From Sarcomyxa edulis (lineage: Eukaryota; Basidiomycota; Agaricomycetes; Agaricales; Mycenaceae), in NCBI GenBank assembly GCA_009761415.1, contig QUOL01000008.1, forward strand, positions 1,426,001-1,490,000: a stretch of DNA of 64,000 nt, read 5' to 3'. Shown here in pieces: positions 11,408 to 24,827 of the stretch. Made by a program: the position numbers and the translations under genes. Each line of letters starts with the position of its first letter. The first letter of the stretch is position 1. Below the pieces are notes generated by a model, which was not told the DNA's origin, made no database searches, and saw only the letters and a program-made list of their open reading frames with translations.

Positions 11408-14400
11408 ATGGCGACTTTCGAGTTGCAAGACGAGATACAAGCCATACTGGATCCAGAGAACTATAACATTCCAAATGAACACGATTTTCACTCAGAAAAC
11501 CCGGCGCCTTTCCTTGAAGGTGCGTGCTCACTTTCTTCGTATTGGATTCCACCACTAACGCGTCTCGTTAGCTGCTGTTGAAGCCGTGGCTGACTCATCA
11601 GATGCTATCACGGATCCAGAGGTCTTTGACATATACCGTAGTATCCTCAAGTACTCCGATGCAGTCCCAGGACCTGTCATGAGCAAACTACTCGATTCTA
11701 TTTCATCTGGACTTCAAGCACAACTAGAGGCCACGATACGCGATGTAGAACACGAGGATCAGCAGACATGTCTCACGCACAAAACACCTTTGGAGATGTA
11801 CGCGTTTCTACTTCAATGGTTTGTGTCCGCAGCGGAGAAAGTCAAAGAGCCGGACCCTGACGCACCATCGACACCGGCTCCCAAGGCGAGGAGAGGTCGC
11901 GGTGGCAAGGCTGCAGGAGCTGGAAGGACTGGATCACGCTCTACTGCAACAAAAAAATCTGAATCATGGACATGGGCCGACCACATTCCAGACATACTCG
12001 CCCTTATCAGCAAGGTCTTGCGTCTGAGCACTCAGCGGATATGGACATCTTCGCATGACAGGGATACTTTCATTACGTGCGTTGCTTTTCCCTCGTCTGC
12101 GACCTTACATCGACTGACATCGATTGTTAGCTGCCTGACTCGTCCAGCCTACCACATTACCGAGAACGAACAATACATGAAGTCTCAGGATATCAAGCTC
12201 GGAGTCTACAAAGTCATATGTCTTGCCGTCAAACACCACAATCATACGCTAACAGCTCAGATCAGTATAATGCAATCGCTCCAATTTTACGAACATCTAT
12301 CAGAACCAATGGCAGAATGCTTGACGGTACTGGCGAAGGAGTTCGATTACGCACAACTAGGAGATGAGATACTTAGGGAGATTGCTGCGAAGAATTTCAG
12401 CGCTCAGGATTCAAAGGGTCCGAGAGCTTTCTCGAGATTCTTGATTCGGTACGGAGAATTGGCTCCACGATCCGTTTTGAAGCAGATAAGCGTCCTGTTG
12501 GCACATCTAGATTCCGAGGTTCGTTGCAATGTAGTCCTTCCTCGATATAATATCCATACTGACTTGGTTTGTAGGCTTATCCTATGCGAATAGCGCTGGT
12601 CGAAGTCATCGGATTCATCATCAAAGATCTAGCAGCGTCTGCAACGGACGACGAAGCTTCGTCGACTTCACAAGCCAATAAACAAATGAACGGACTATAT
12701 GACCTTTTGCTCGAACGCACGCTCGACGTCGCATCGTATGTTCGAACCAAAGTGCTCGGAGTGATGTCAAAGCTCTGTGACCTGAAGAACCCCAAGTTCC
12801 CAAGGCAGAGACTGAAGATCACGAGAGCGGCAGTGGGAGCGTTGGAGGACAAGGTGGCGGCGGTGAGGAAAGCGGCGGTGATGTTGTTGAAACAACTGGT
12901 GTTGACGCATCCGTATGGATTGATACATGGAGGAACTTTGGCTTTGGGCGATTGGGAGGATTGGTATCTGGTTGTGAAGGACGAACTCACGGCTTTGGAG
13001 GCCAAGGTCGGAAATGCAGTACAAGGCGGGGATCAAGATGATGATGAGCAAGATGATGACGAGGAAGAAGATGGTGAGGATGGTGAGGATGGGGATGATG
13101 AGGATGGGGAAGGTAACGATGCACCAGCGAAGAAAGCAAAACGGTATGGCAATCTCTTCTCTAAAGATCTTCAGATGAGAACCCATCTCCATTCAGGTCC
13201 AAGAAACATGTCAAGACGGAAGATGAGATGGACGTTGATGAAGAAGAACAAGGTGACGAGGATGACGCAGACGTCGACAACGAAGAGGATGCTGAGATGG
13301 ATGTTGACGAGGAAGGGAACCCAGTCACTCCCAAGAAGAAGAAGAAGGCTAAGAAGACTAAGGCCAAGCGTCGCAAATCTGAGCTGGACATGACAGCCAT
13401 GACAAACGAGCAAGCTGCTCTCGCCGCCCTCGAAACGAACCAAATACTCCTCCTCAGACTACGCAAAAAGTATTATGTAGAGGCGTTGAATTTTATACGC
13501 CAATTGGACGGGGCGATGGAAATGTTGGGGCAGCTTTTGGGATCGACAAATAAAGCAGAGGTGTTAGAAGTTATGGATTTCTTCAGGGTTGCTTTGGAGT
13601 ATAAACTGGAAGGCGCAGAGGTATGTTTTCTTTACTCCTTTTTTCATGCGAACGAGACGATGACACAGATTTTTTGTACAGCTTGGGATCAAGAAAATGC
13701 TCCACCTGATCTGGTCAAAAGACAATAGCTCTACATCCGAAGATGGCAAAGAACTCAAGGGCGTTCGATCGCGACTATTAGAATGTTACAGGAGTTTGTA
13801 CTTCGATCCAGTCCCCGACATGGAGCCTAAAAAACAGGTCACTCGGATCGCGAAAAACATGATCGAGTATGAGAGTCTTCATCATATGGATGGAAGCTAT
13901 GAACTGACCACTATAATATAGATTGACATACGGAGCGACGCTTGCAGAGCTGACTAGTTTGGAGGAGATGATGCGATCCATGATGGACGATAACCAGATC
14001 CATCCAGACGTCATCGCTAAGCTTTGGCAGGTTTACAGTACGTGTATGAAGCTCATCTCGATGCGTCTTGGAACTCAATGTGTGTCTTCGTCACAGGCTC
14101 AGACCGTGTCTTGCCCAAGCCCCAACGGCGGGGAGCCATCATTCTTCTTGGGATGCTGGCACTGGCACGGAGGAGCGTGGTGACAGACCGTGTTGACACT
14201 CTACTCAAAGTTGGACTAGGTCCGTTGGGCAAGGTCAGGGTAGTATCTATAATATCCTGTCAATTACTTGATCCCCTCCTTCTCGCAGAGCGATCTAACT
14301 CTCGCCCGATATACCTGTGTGGCGTTGCAGCGCCTGAATGGCAGTGCCAAGAAAGTCAAAGGTATCTAGGTCCGCCGATCACTCTGGCTATCACGCCGCT

Positions 14401-16387
14401 CATGAGATCCACAATAGGTTCGCTCTTGGACAAGACGCTTAGAATTGACATGGAAAACCCAATTTTCCGTAAACTACAAGAGGCCGTCGAGCAGCCGTGT
14501 CGTTCAAAAGACTGGTTTGGAATGGCTGAACAAGCTATCAATACCATCTACGCTCTTGGGGAACATCCTGATGTGTTGTGCAATGACTTGATAAAGAATT
14601 TGACCAGAAGAGCATTCGGTCGTCAACCTAAAACCCCCGCTGAGAGGGAACAGGAACAAGGGGAGAACGAACCCGACGAGAAAGAAACTGATCCGGACGC
14701 CATGGACGAAGATCCCTCCATGGACAAATCCCAAGAAAGTTCAGAAGCTCAGGAGGGTTCGCAAGGTAAAGGGCAAGACCTCGGGGATGCGTTCGAGTTG
14801 AGCCAAGTGCTGTTCGTGGTTGGACATGTCGCCATCAAGCACATCGTCTTCTTGGAACTCGTTGAACGCGAGTGGAAGAGGCAGAAGGACGAAAAGCAGA
14901 TGGGTGAGTTATCTTGCCCAAACATTCGAGTTGTAAAGACATGATATCTGATCTGATGCGCGAGCATGCAGCCGATAAATCAGCAGCGGGCAGCGGCAAC
15001 GATAATAAACCATCGAAGGAAGGCGAAGAGCTCGATCAAGTCGCAGGTAATGCCGAAGACGAGATCGGTGAGCGTATAGCGGGAATACGTGAAACGGAGC
15101 TTCTCTATGGGCCAGACTCTTTATTGGCTGTTTACGGCCCTATGCTCGTTCATATATGTGGCAGCCCTCACAAGTTCAAGGTAAAGTCTACCGTCGTTGG
15201 TGACATAACATCTCAATGTCGCTTTTTTTGTATTTCAGAACCGGACTCTTCGTGCCGCTGCTACACTCTCTTTCAGCAAATTTCTGTGCATTAGTTCTCA
15301 GTTCTGCGATCAGAACCATAGACTGTTGTTCAAGATCCTCGAAACTTCTAAAGACCCAAATATTCGAAGCAACATCGTGATTGCTCTTGGAGATGTAGCT
15401 GTATCGTTCAGCAGCATCATCGACGAGAACAGCAACGAGTTGTACAAGGGGCTTTCTGATGGAGATCTGGTAGTGAAGAAGAACACTCTCATGGTGCTTA
15501 CGCACTTGATTCTCAACGGTATGATCAAGGTGAAAGGGCAACTTGGAGAGATGGCGAAGTGTTTGGAGGACGAGGAGAGACGGATTTCCGATCTAGCCAA
15601 ACTCTTCTTCACGGAATTATCGACGAAAGAGAATGCCATCTATAACAATCTACCAGATGGTGAGTCTCTTTTCCTCTGGATTCGCCGTAAATTCGATGAT
15701 CATCTCTATCTATTATAGTCATCAGTCACCTGTCGACGGGCGATCATGCTGTTGATGAGGATGCTTTCCAAAACACCATGAAATATATCTTCCAATTCGT
15801 CGAAAAGGCGAGTGATGCTCGGTCTTGTCTATTGAAATCTTTTCTGACTTCCTAGCAGGAGAAACAAGCGGAGAACATTGTGGACAAACTATGCCAGAGA
15901 TTCCGGTTGTCCGAAGATCCTCGACAGTGGCGCGATATCGCATTCTGCCTGTCTCTCCTGCCTTTCAAATCTGAACGTTCAGTCAAGAAACTCATCGAGG
16001 GCCTCCAATATTACCGAGATAAGCTTCACGAGGAGCGTGTTTTCGCTCTGTTTACTGAGATTCTCGGCAAGGTGATGTCCATAAGATAGGCCTCCCTGGA
16101 TAGGGGCAGTGTATTGACTTGTTTCCTAGGCGCGAGCGAACAAATCCGCAAACAAGCCTGATTCTGAGCTCAACGAATTCGAACAGATTTTGGAGGAGCA
16201 CAGACTGCAAGGAGAAGAAGACCAAGCGCTAGAGAAACGTGTGGAAGGTAAAAAGGCTGCTGCCAAGAAACGGGCTGTACGACGAAGTAAGTGCTGTATC
16301 AAGTTCGGTGTTTTGAACTGCTGTCAATCCAATTTTTTTCTAGCTCGCAAGAAGAAAGCAACACCTGTCGAGGATAATTCAGAGTGA
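11408..16387 (+). CDS. YCS4: Condensin complex subunit 1 (HEAT-repeat, Ycs4/Cnd1/CAP-D2)
   Basis: This is the HEAT-repeat non-SMC subunit of condensin, which binds chromatin and the Smc2/Smc4-kleisin ring in mitotic chromosome compaction. Exon 1 is 11408-11519 (MATFELQDEIQAILDP), exon 2 begins at 11572, and the gene runs through more than ten exons to TGA 16385-16387. Family features include N-terminal FDIYRSILKYSDAVPGPVMS, the central HEAT region, and the conserved C-terminal block with EDEIGERIAGIRETELLYGP, FSKFLCISSQFC, DPNIRSNIVIALGDVAVSFS and RISDLAKLFFTELS. Two acidic linkers (13031-13111 and about 13210-13320) and a basic C-terminus (KKAAAKKRAVRR) flank the helical parts. All joins that I checked keep frame. 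The next gene starts only 148 bp downstream on the same strand. Confidence 0.93.
13031..13111 (+). repeat. Acidic low-complexity run inside condensin subunit 1
   Basis: Imperfect GAT/GAG/GAA repeats encode an Asp/Glu/Gly-rich linker (such as EEEDGEDGEDGDDEDGEG). Such acidic linkers between helical repeat blocks are common in condensin subunits; length variation by slippage is likely. Confidence 0.8.
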
Positions 16388-16535
16388 GGCCTTGACTATG
16401 TTGTATACTAGTGTACGATGTGTACCTGCGTATAATTTATTGGAATTTGAATATTGAATTCTCGTGGCATGTTTCACTGAGCCTGAGTTTTGGCGTGACT
16501 ATAATCTGAACTCCGCCATTTCTACCTAAACGATC

Positions 16536-18793
16536 ATGTACCCTCAGGCCGGCCAGGATACACTCAACTCGATGTCCTCAATGCATTCTCTGGTCAACTC
16601 ATCTTCAGTCCAGGAGGTACATATCGTAAAAGTATCTGGGGACACCGTCCAGCTTGAAGCTGGCCCCGCAGTGCCCTCAATTTTCCAGAGAGTTGGCAAA
16701 TCCACCCCGACCCACGACGACGAACACGTCGGTCCTCCTCCCCCTTCCCCTCCAGCTAGCTTAAATGCTGATCTTGAAGATGAGCCTGCTTCGCCCACTA
16801 TATTAGCGCCTTTAAAATCCGAGCCAGGCTCATCGGTCATATTCGACGAACCGGAGCCTATGCAAGAACGACAGCCATCCATGACCTCCTCTCGTTTTAC
16901 CGCAGCACCGTCTAGTTATACTCCTCATAGGTCTTCAACGTCTACAGATACCCGGTCTTCACTTTCGACCACACGGGCTCAGGACACCCCCGCAACCGAA
17001 CAGTCGACCATGAAGGCCACTCAGTCGTCTGACGGTTATTTGCAACCTCCACCTATCACTAAACACCGACCTACGAGGAGAAACACCACGGGATCAACGT
17101 CGAGTCCAAAGCCGCCTCGCACACACACCCAACAGTTCTCGTTTGGATATGAGGAGGGTGACGTGGAGACGGAACTAGCTTCCGACATCCAGCTGCACGC
17201 CGAGCGCATTCGAAGAGAACGACTATCGAAACGAGTAAAGGCTGAGGCCGAAGCTGCTCTGACGCGGTCAGAGACCCGGACTACGAAAGATGACGCTCCG
17301 TTGGTAGGGAACTTGATTGGAGAGGATCACGTCAATTATGTGCTCATGTACAACATGTTGACTGGCATTCGCATTGGCGTGAGTGGATCGTCTCCGCACC
17401 CGAAAATCCTTTGACCGAAGGCCCTTTGACCTGTCTTGCAGGTCTCGCGATGTCAAGCCAAAATGAAACGCCCTCTCACCGATGAGGATTTCACCTCACG
17501 GCATAAATTCTCTTTCGATATGTGCGTAAACACATCTAGAATCATTGTATTCCATATTCTAAACCCCGAAACTACAGCGTGGGCAACGAACTAACGCCGT
17601 CCGCCAAGTACGACTTCAAATTCAAAGACTACGCACCGTGGGTGTTTCGTTCCCTTCGTGAAGAACACTTCCACTTGGATCCAGCCGACTATCTCCTCTC
17701 CCTCACATCCAAGTACATCCTTTCCGAACTCGGCTCACCGGGGAAATCAGGCTCCTTCTTCTATTTCTCCCGCGACTATCGTTTTATCATCAAAACCATC
17801 CGTCATTCCGAGCACAAGTTCCTACTCTCCGTTCTCAAAGAGTACTATGAACACGTCAAGGATAACCCGCACACGTTGCTGTCCAAGTTTTATGGTTTGC
17901 ACCGTGTCAAGTTGCCTCACGGGAGGAAGATTCATTTCGTCATCATGAACAACCTGTTCCCACCGCATCGGGACATTCACGAGACGTTCGACTTGAAAGG
18001 GAGCACTGTTGGAAGAGAATATCCCGAGGAAAAGGCGGCGAAGAATCCGAGAGCGGTATTGAAGGATCTGAATTGGATAAACAGAGGGCACATGCTGGAA
18101 CTGGGTCCGGAGAAGAGAGCGTTGTTTACGGAGCAGTTGCGGAGAGACAAGGAACTATTGCGAAGTATCCACGTGATGGATTATAGTTTGCTTGTAGGGA
18201 TTCACAATATGCAGAGAGGAAACCGTGATAATGTCCGGAGGAATACTCTTAAAGTGTTTTCGGTGCGTATATAACTCTAATTGCTCTTCTCTGTGTCATC
18301 TAATGCCCCACGTCGCAGCCACACATCCCTGTCCGTCGAAAACCTACGCAACTCAAAGCGGGTAGCACGTCCCCAGAGGCTATCGCCATGCGTCGGGCCA
18401 TGCGAGAATCTGACCCGAAACGATTAGGAAAGGGAACGATACGTCTTCCGGAAGAGGATACAGGGGATCGTCAACATTTCTTGTTCTATCAAGATGAAGG
18501 AGGTTTACGGGCTACTGACGAGGCGAACGAACCTATGGATACGATTTATTATTTGGGCGTCATCGATATCTTGACGCCCTATGGAGGTGTGAAGAAGATG
18601 GAGCATTTCTGGAAGGGGCTCAGTGCTGACCGAGTGAGTGCTACTCTCGTGTTTGTGTTCCCGTATCGATCTAACGTTCCTACAGCATAAGATCAGTCCT
18701 GTTCCTCCGACAGAATACGCCGAGCGCTTCTTCTCGTTTATGAAAGCTATCATGCGCGGAGGAGAAGGTGGCGCACAATTCAAGGAGGAGTAA
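16536..18793 (+). CDS. MSS4: Phosphatidylinositol-4-phosphate 5-kinase
   Basis: This kinase makes PI(4,5)P2 at the plasma membrane and controls actin and endocytosis. Five exons (16536-17378, 17442-17521, 17578-18262, 18319-18633, 18686-18793) give 676 residues. The first 250 residues are Ser/Thr/Pro-rich and probably disordered. The PIPK domain follows: [35 protein letters not shown] with the ATP-binding lysine in the IIKT segment, FHPH-type C-terminal lobe elements, [12 protein letters not shown], the catalytic [10 protein letters not shown] and the metal-binding [10 protein letters not shown] region, here read [14 protein letters not shown]. The protein ends soon after the kinase domain ([11 protein letters not shown]), as usual. 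It is shorter at the N-terminus than S. cerevisiae Mss4. Condensin ends 148 bp upstream, so the promoter is short. Confidence 0.95.
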
Positions 18794-19287
18794 ACATCTT
18801 TCTGTCTATCTTGATCTCGGGTTTTTTATTATTTCTCTTGCATGGACTGACCGGCACCACTTTTGTATTCATATCTCACGTCACTTATCCACTCATCCTA
18901 ATCAATTATCACTCTCATTATTCCCAACTCAAATTCACTCCTTTTCTACATATACACACCCACTCGTTCCATACCACGTCTCTCTCTGATCGCGGCCCCA
19001 CACTCCTTTCCTATCCATCTATCTCTTATCACGTTCGGACAAAGTCTGCAAGCCCGAAACTATCTCGTCTTTTCGTTTCGTTCTATTCGTCTTCGTTATT
19101 CTTGCTGTGTCTGGTCTCTTTGCATTATCTATCTTATTAGATTATCTTCATTGTCTTGTGGTTTAGGAAGTACAGTGTGCTGATACACCTCATCGTGCAT
19201 ATATATAGTTTGATATCTTACTCCGACGGTAGACTGGATCACGAATATAGCTTTCGGAGATGAGTTACAGGCAAGAGACGTATGCAT
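18794..19287. other. Intergenic between convergent genes
   Basis: About 490 bp, the first half very T- and CT-rich on the plus strand, as expected for the kinase 3' untranslated region and that of the convergent MAPEG gene. The open frames at 18768-19140 are low-complexity Ser/His/Leu translations of CT-rich DNA and are not counted as genes. Confidence 0.6.
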
Positions 19288-20157
19288 CTATCGAGTAGCT
19301 GCTATATTCGCAGATTTGACCAGAAGATACAGAGGCATAGCTAAAAACGAGAAAGATAGAACACGATTAGTGTAAGATTGGACTGGATTAGCAGTCACGC
19401 ACAAAGACCGGCGAAGAATGTCGCAGTCCTGTAGCAGAGTAAGTTATTTGAATCACACATGACTGGCTGCATGGCATACCTGAGGTTGCTCATGGCCACT
19501 GTTGTTTGATTGATATAAATGTGGTTGAATAAGAGTCGAGTTGCGATGCTGCACCATACAGTTCGAATGAGATGACAGCAAAACAATTGTGTGATAAGTA
19601 CACTCACTAGGCAATCGAGATGACGTTCAAGGTTTTGTGCTCGAGTCCAACGAAGTTTCCTGCGAGCTACATACACGCCGTATGGTGTCGGATTTGGTTG
19701 ACCAGGCAGAGAGATCACTTACCACAGCAGCAGCCCATAATGGCAAGCATTCAAAGCCATTCTATAATGACATTTAAGATCACGATGTGCGATATATACA
19801 TCAAATTGCACAAAAGAACGTACCAAGTGAGCACCCTCCATCCTCTCAGCGCGGGAAGCTATGTCTGCAGGAATGCCTTTGGTCTGCTTTAGCTTGCCAG
19901 TGTTCGCCCGAGGCTGGACGCTATGCAACAGAAAACGATATGTCTGGATGATTTAGGTAGATAGTATGAAGGCACGTACTTGTTATATCCCGTGGTTTTC
20001 GTGATGAGTAGAAACTATTGACAGAGGCCATGAGTTCGTACGACTACGAGCATCAGATAATATCGTATCCAACCTTCAGAGTCCCAGGATAGAACGCGGT
20101 GAACCAGACCACTGGGATGGAGTATAGGGACAATGGGGTCGACAAGTTTATCGACAT
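19288..20157 (-). CDS. MAPEG-family membrane protein
   Basis: A complete MAPEG gene of about 153 residues in eight exons, from ATG 20157 (first exon 20157-20074) to TAG 19288-19290 (last exon 19340-19288). It has four hydrophobic segments: LSLYSIPVVWFTAFYPGTL at the start, LPLWAAAVLAGNFVGL, the segment around ISIAYIATRLLFNHIYIN, and a last one with MPLYLLVKSANIAA. The motif RAERMEGAHLNGFECLPLWA is the MAPEG signature. A TGA at 19395-19397 looks like a stop in the genomic frame but lies inside the last intron (donor GTGCGTGA at 19402). Intron phases match the partial MAPEG gene at 1-470, so the two are related copies on opposite strands. MAPEG members include glutathione S-transferases and peroxidases; which activity this one has cannot be decided. 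Confidence 0.85.
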
Positions 20158-21254
20158 GTCTGGCTGATGTGTGGATGGACAGGTTGGGTCAACTAAGCTT
20201 CGTGAGTATCAACGCCAGATATACCTTGAAAGATGAACTAGCCCTGGGTACAATGCCATCCTCATCGAGAAAACGTTTCCAGATATAGGTGGCACACGGT
20301 GTGAAATCGAAGTTGATACCCACGAGTGCGTCCAATCACGAGTTCACATTCAACGTTCAGACGTGAATATGAGCCATACCCGCATGCACTCGAGCTATAT
20401 TCTCATAGCGAAGAAAGGTGTCTGTGAGCGCCCGGTATCTCAGGTAGCCGGTCGATATAACGAGTTTCCTGACTTCTAAGGTGGATTTCCACCCTGAAAG
20501 AGTGAGGGCATATACGTCAGACGAAGTGACAGTCCGCCATGGGCCCGGGACGGGAGATACGAAAATACGAATAACTCCGTTTGTTTCTGTTTCATTTGAA
20601 CGTCGATGGGTTTTGTCCACATGGGTCCACAACTCCGACTTGTTCAGAAATTATCGAGAAGTACTGGTGCACATGCGAGATCTACTCGGAATCAGCATCA
20701 GACTGATCTATGAAGATCGAGATCAAGATAAGACGAATAGGGCTTTCTGCAGGACCGGAAGATATGACTGAATGAACTGGTCACCGAGAAACAAACAAAA
20801 TCCATACCTCTTCGTAGGGAGAGTCTGCAGCACCCACGTTCTTCGACAATCCTTCCAAAACATGTCTCTGGTATGGGCTTTCGAGCAGACCGCATCGACT
20901 CCAACTAGGAACGAAAGTGGGTCGGTAATGTGAAAATGATCAGCAGACGTTGTGAAACCTCCTCGATATCGAACACGAGTTTGTTTGTTGGTGAGCTGTA
21001 CTTGGGAGGATCCATCAGTAGGATCTGATGTCGAAATTGCAGTGCGGGCCCGGGACGAGCCAAGGCTACGTGGCGAAAAAGGAATTAGTCAACGCGCGAA
21101 GTACTGTGCATGTACTTGCATCCTGTAGAGTAATTTTGGACAAGCACCATATAATAGGAAAGATACTTCAACAGCAGATCGTAATTTGTCGTAAAGAAAG
21201 ATATACACATCTGTGAAACAACATAATAAGTATAGTATACGTTGGATTCACGAG
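20158..21254. other. Intergenic, no gene recognised
   Basis: About 1.1 kb between two minus-strand genes. Open frames of 60-96 codons at 20357-20632 (-) and 20481-20771 (+) overlap each other and show no motif. The part nearest 20157 should be the MAPEG promoter. Confidence 0.4.
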
Positions 21255-23887
21255 TTACCGCCTGGCGGGGGCCCGCCGTCTGGCAGGCCGAGCTACAGGG
21301 ACACGAGGAGGTCGTAGGGGGACAGGAGGAGGTATTCGTCGAGGCTGTACAGGAGGAGGAGCAGGCGGGGCAGGAGGAGGAGCAGCACCAGCGAGTTCAG
21401 CCATTCTTTGCTGATAATACATTGCATGATGCATGGCACCGGCTCCAAATGCCAGTGGATCGGCTGCGGCTGGGAAGTGGCCCCAAGGGAGATCTATTGC
21501 TCCGAAAATGGGAACACGGAAGGCAGCCTGAGGAGGAGCAATTGGAGGAGCGACAGGAGGGGCAACAGGTACGTCGACCTTGAGATCCTTCTCTTCGATG
21601 TCAGGATGATCCCGTTTGTATTCCTGGAGCGCTTTCTCGGCGGCTTCTTTGACCTTATGATCGCACACAAATGTTATCACAAAATAGTACTGCATCTCCG
21701 AGGGATATACGTACCTCGTCAGCATGTCGTTTCTCAACGGCATCCCACAATATACACTGGCTGGAACTAGATGCAGCACCTGGGACGGCAGGAAGCTATA
21801 CATAGAGTTAGATTGTGGTGAAAGGCATCGTGATATATGGACATACGCCATTTGCTTGTACAAAATGATCATAACCCTTGATGATCTGTCGACAGATATA
21901 GCAAGAAAGGGTACGGCAATTGGGGCAAGTCATCTTGTTGCACTAGAATAGACAAGTTAGAGACGCGAGTCAATTGAACATATAGACCTGACTCACGCCA
22001 GCTTCCTTGATGAATGCTATCGATTTATAGGTAAAGGTGTGAGCAGGTGAATCTCGTCTGGACAGTGCGTCGGCAGACAGACCTTTATTGCATTTGGGGC
22101 AGTTTCTCATGAGTGCACGAGCTGAAACACACAGGTTTGTCAGAGCTACTAGGGAAATCCAAATTGGGCGAACTCACTCATTGCCTCTTCAATGGCATGC
22201 CGTCCATCCAAGTGTTTGTCTTCTTCTGCCTCTGTGTAATGCACATGTAAACCAACGGGCATAACATAGTGGAAAAGTCGACATACCTTTGCAGCTCTTC
22301 GGCAAATGATCCTATCATGAACGTAAATAGCGGACTCAGATCAAGATGAGCATTTCACCGACCAATTTCTTGCAACCTCTGCAGCTAACAGCGCCACATT
22401 CCCTCCTCTCGCATCGGAACAGCTTTTCTTCCTCGTTCTCGATGACAACCTTATACTCACAGAAAGGACACTCCTCCAGCCCTTCCAAGCCCGCCATCTC
22501 GACCTCCTTCCTCTGTTTGACGCGGTCGTATAGCTCCATGAGTCCAGGACTTAGGAAGCGCCGAAGTTCCGAGACAGAAAAAGGAAGCTTGCACCCAGAT
22601 TGGTCCATGCATACAATATTGGGGTCGTGTGAGCCCAGCAAGGTAGACGCATACGTCGTGATACAACTCGAACAAAAGAGGTGGGCATCAGGACATTGTA
22701 CCATTTTGTCCTGACAACGCGTTGCGTGATCAATCTGACGCAAGATCAAATTGAAAAGGAGACACGTACGAAAGGTATAGTACCAAAGCAACATCCACAT
22801 TCGATCCCGTCACCACAATCCTCATATTCTTGTTCGTTCAGCTCTTCAGCGACGTGCGAGTCTTTCTCTAGCAGTGACTCTCGTTGTCGTTGGAGGATCC
22901 AATCCCTCTCCTTTTCGAATTGTGGATCGTACAACACTTTGCCTTTCCCCTTCTCTTTCCTACTAATCCTGATTGAAGGCAGATTACCTTCCTCTTGCTC
23001 TGCGATGAAAGCTAGGTACGTTGGAGCGTATAGATTATTGTGAGCCGCAAGCCTCCTTCGTAAGTATACCATAGGCACTCGGGGAAAGTCTCGGGAGAGT
23101 TGTTCCTGTGAGAGTCGTTAGAAACCCAATCATAAAGACAGTATCTGTTGCTTACCGTCGCGAGATCGACGTAGTGTTCACCACCCTCAAACTTCCTGTC
23201 TTTATTACCATAGTCCATAGGCTGAGGCTTACGTCTCTGCTCATCTTCATCATCCTGTTCGACCCGTTTACGCTTCCCGTTCCTGTCGACTTTCGGGTAG
23301 GATGGATCCTCGAATAAAAGGTGAAGGATGGGTTCGACAATCTTGTCCCCATATGCAGGCAAGTATTTTTCAATGAGTTCGTAGATGTGAGAGGGGAGTA
23401 CGTCTGGTATTATTTCGAGAATTTGAGCGACGTATGCGTCAGTTTGATCAGCAAGTACCTCGCGCTCGACGGAGACGTTACCCTCGGGTTCTGGTCCTGG
23501 TGGTTCTGGGTCGCTTTCAGGTTCTGGAGCTGATTCTGGTTCAGGTTCTTCAAGATCCGGTGGAGTGAGATACAAGTGATCTAGCTCGTCTTCTTCGTCT
23601 TCACTCGGATTCATGAAGAGTGGCACATCGGCTTTCTGGGCCTCATTCCGCGAAGCTCCTAGACCTGCAATATTGGGGGGACGTTGGAGGGGTTTCTTCG
23701 ATGGGCTTGACGCGTTAATCGCCTGCCTGTCGTCGTCAGAATCCGACAACTCGATAACCTCCTCATGCCGCACAAGAGGCCTTTTGGGCCTGTCTGGAGG
23801 TCTTGGCTTGGGTCTTGGTTTCAATGGTTTGCGAGAGGGTCCTGCTTCCGGCTCTGGCGAAGAAGATATCTCGATAACGTCGTTCAT
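21255..23887 (-). CDS. RBR-type E3 ubiquitin ligase, RNF216/TRIAD3-like
   Basis: RBR ligases take ubiquitin from an E2 onto a RING2 cysteine before passing it to a substrate. Start at ATG 23887 (MNDVIEISSSPEPEAGPSRK); first exons 23887-23156, 23105-22770, 22710-22373 and a 25-nt exon 22311-22287; stop TAA 21255-21257. The N-terminus has two SUMO-interaction-like acidic motifs (DVIEISSS, EVIELSDSDDD) and a Glu-Pro run. RING1 contains CGCCFGTIPF and CPDAHLFCSSCITTYA; the in-between-RING part has ECPFCEYKVV and FRCERRECGAVSCRGC; RING2 has NCPKCNKAFIKEAGCNKMTC with the probable catalytic Cys in AGCNKM, then LSCYICRQIIKGYDHF. A basic residue after GCN is, as I recall, typical of RNF216 rather than of parkin or HHARI. 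The tail is Pro/Ala/Arg-rich and probably disordered. Confidence 0.88.
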
Positions 23888-24827
23888 CAAGATAATCTAT
23901 AAAATGAGAAAGAAAAGAAAGAAAGGGAGAACAATGGATGAGTGCTAAATTTGGCTGCGTGATGTTTACTACGCGTGGCGACGTGTCCCGATTCCCACTT
24001 GGTCTCCTATACATGTTCTCCCGAGACTCTTCCAAGCTGGTCGAGATATACAGCATCGACGGAAGATACTTGAATGGTGGTCCCAGGTAAAAATATATCT
24101 ATATTCCAGGCCGACATAGATAAACCATCGTTTTGATTCCGATAGATGCGGTTCATCAACATGTGGAAGTGCCATATATAACTATGGATGTAGCTCTCAA
24201 GGGTAGCTTGGGTATACGTTTGCGCTGGTTGGTTTGGAAGTGATGATCATCTTCGAAGTACGTCCTGATGATTTTTTTTTGCCTTTTTTACAGGCATACG
24301 TTGTAGCATCTGGGAAGAAAAAGCTCGCAATAAAATCACCAGAGTATCTCCAGCAATCCACATCGCTGACGTTCTGCTGAGCTGATCGTCTTCCTCCAGA
24401 TTTGTTGAGCCTCCTGATATCCGCCACGGCCATCCTGCTACGGATGGATATCCTGGACTCACGCCTAACTAGTTGCCTATCAAGCGCCACAATGAGTCTG
24501 AACGATGCGCCGCCAACGGGTTGGGTGATAGCCCACAAAATACTCGACTTGTCGCAAGTCCGCGTTCCAAGGCATGGAGATCAACGCTTTGCGATAGCCC
24601 TTCTGGAACGGCTTGCCTGCATGCGCTTGGTAAACCTATCAAGTTCCCAGATAATCGATTGTGGAAGGACTATACTGATGCATAGCCCACGGATGGCCAC
24701 ACATGTTCGGTTTTCTCGGCATCATTGCCGTGTGACCTACGCCGCCTGTGGCCAACTTCTTTCTTCTTGTCTTTACAGCCATTGTACTTCTTCTGTTGCA
24801 CGACACAGCCCAAAGGGAAAAAAAACC
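23888..24827. other. Intergenic, divergent promoter region
   Basis: Nearly 1 kb between the divergent ligase gene and the first Gly/Ser/Lys-rich gene. Overlapping open frames at 24197-24538 (-), 24402-24941 (+) and 24748-25167 (+, GTG start) show no recognisable motif. No gene is supported here. Confidence 0.45.
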
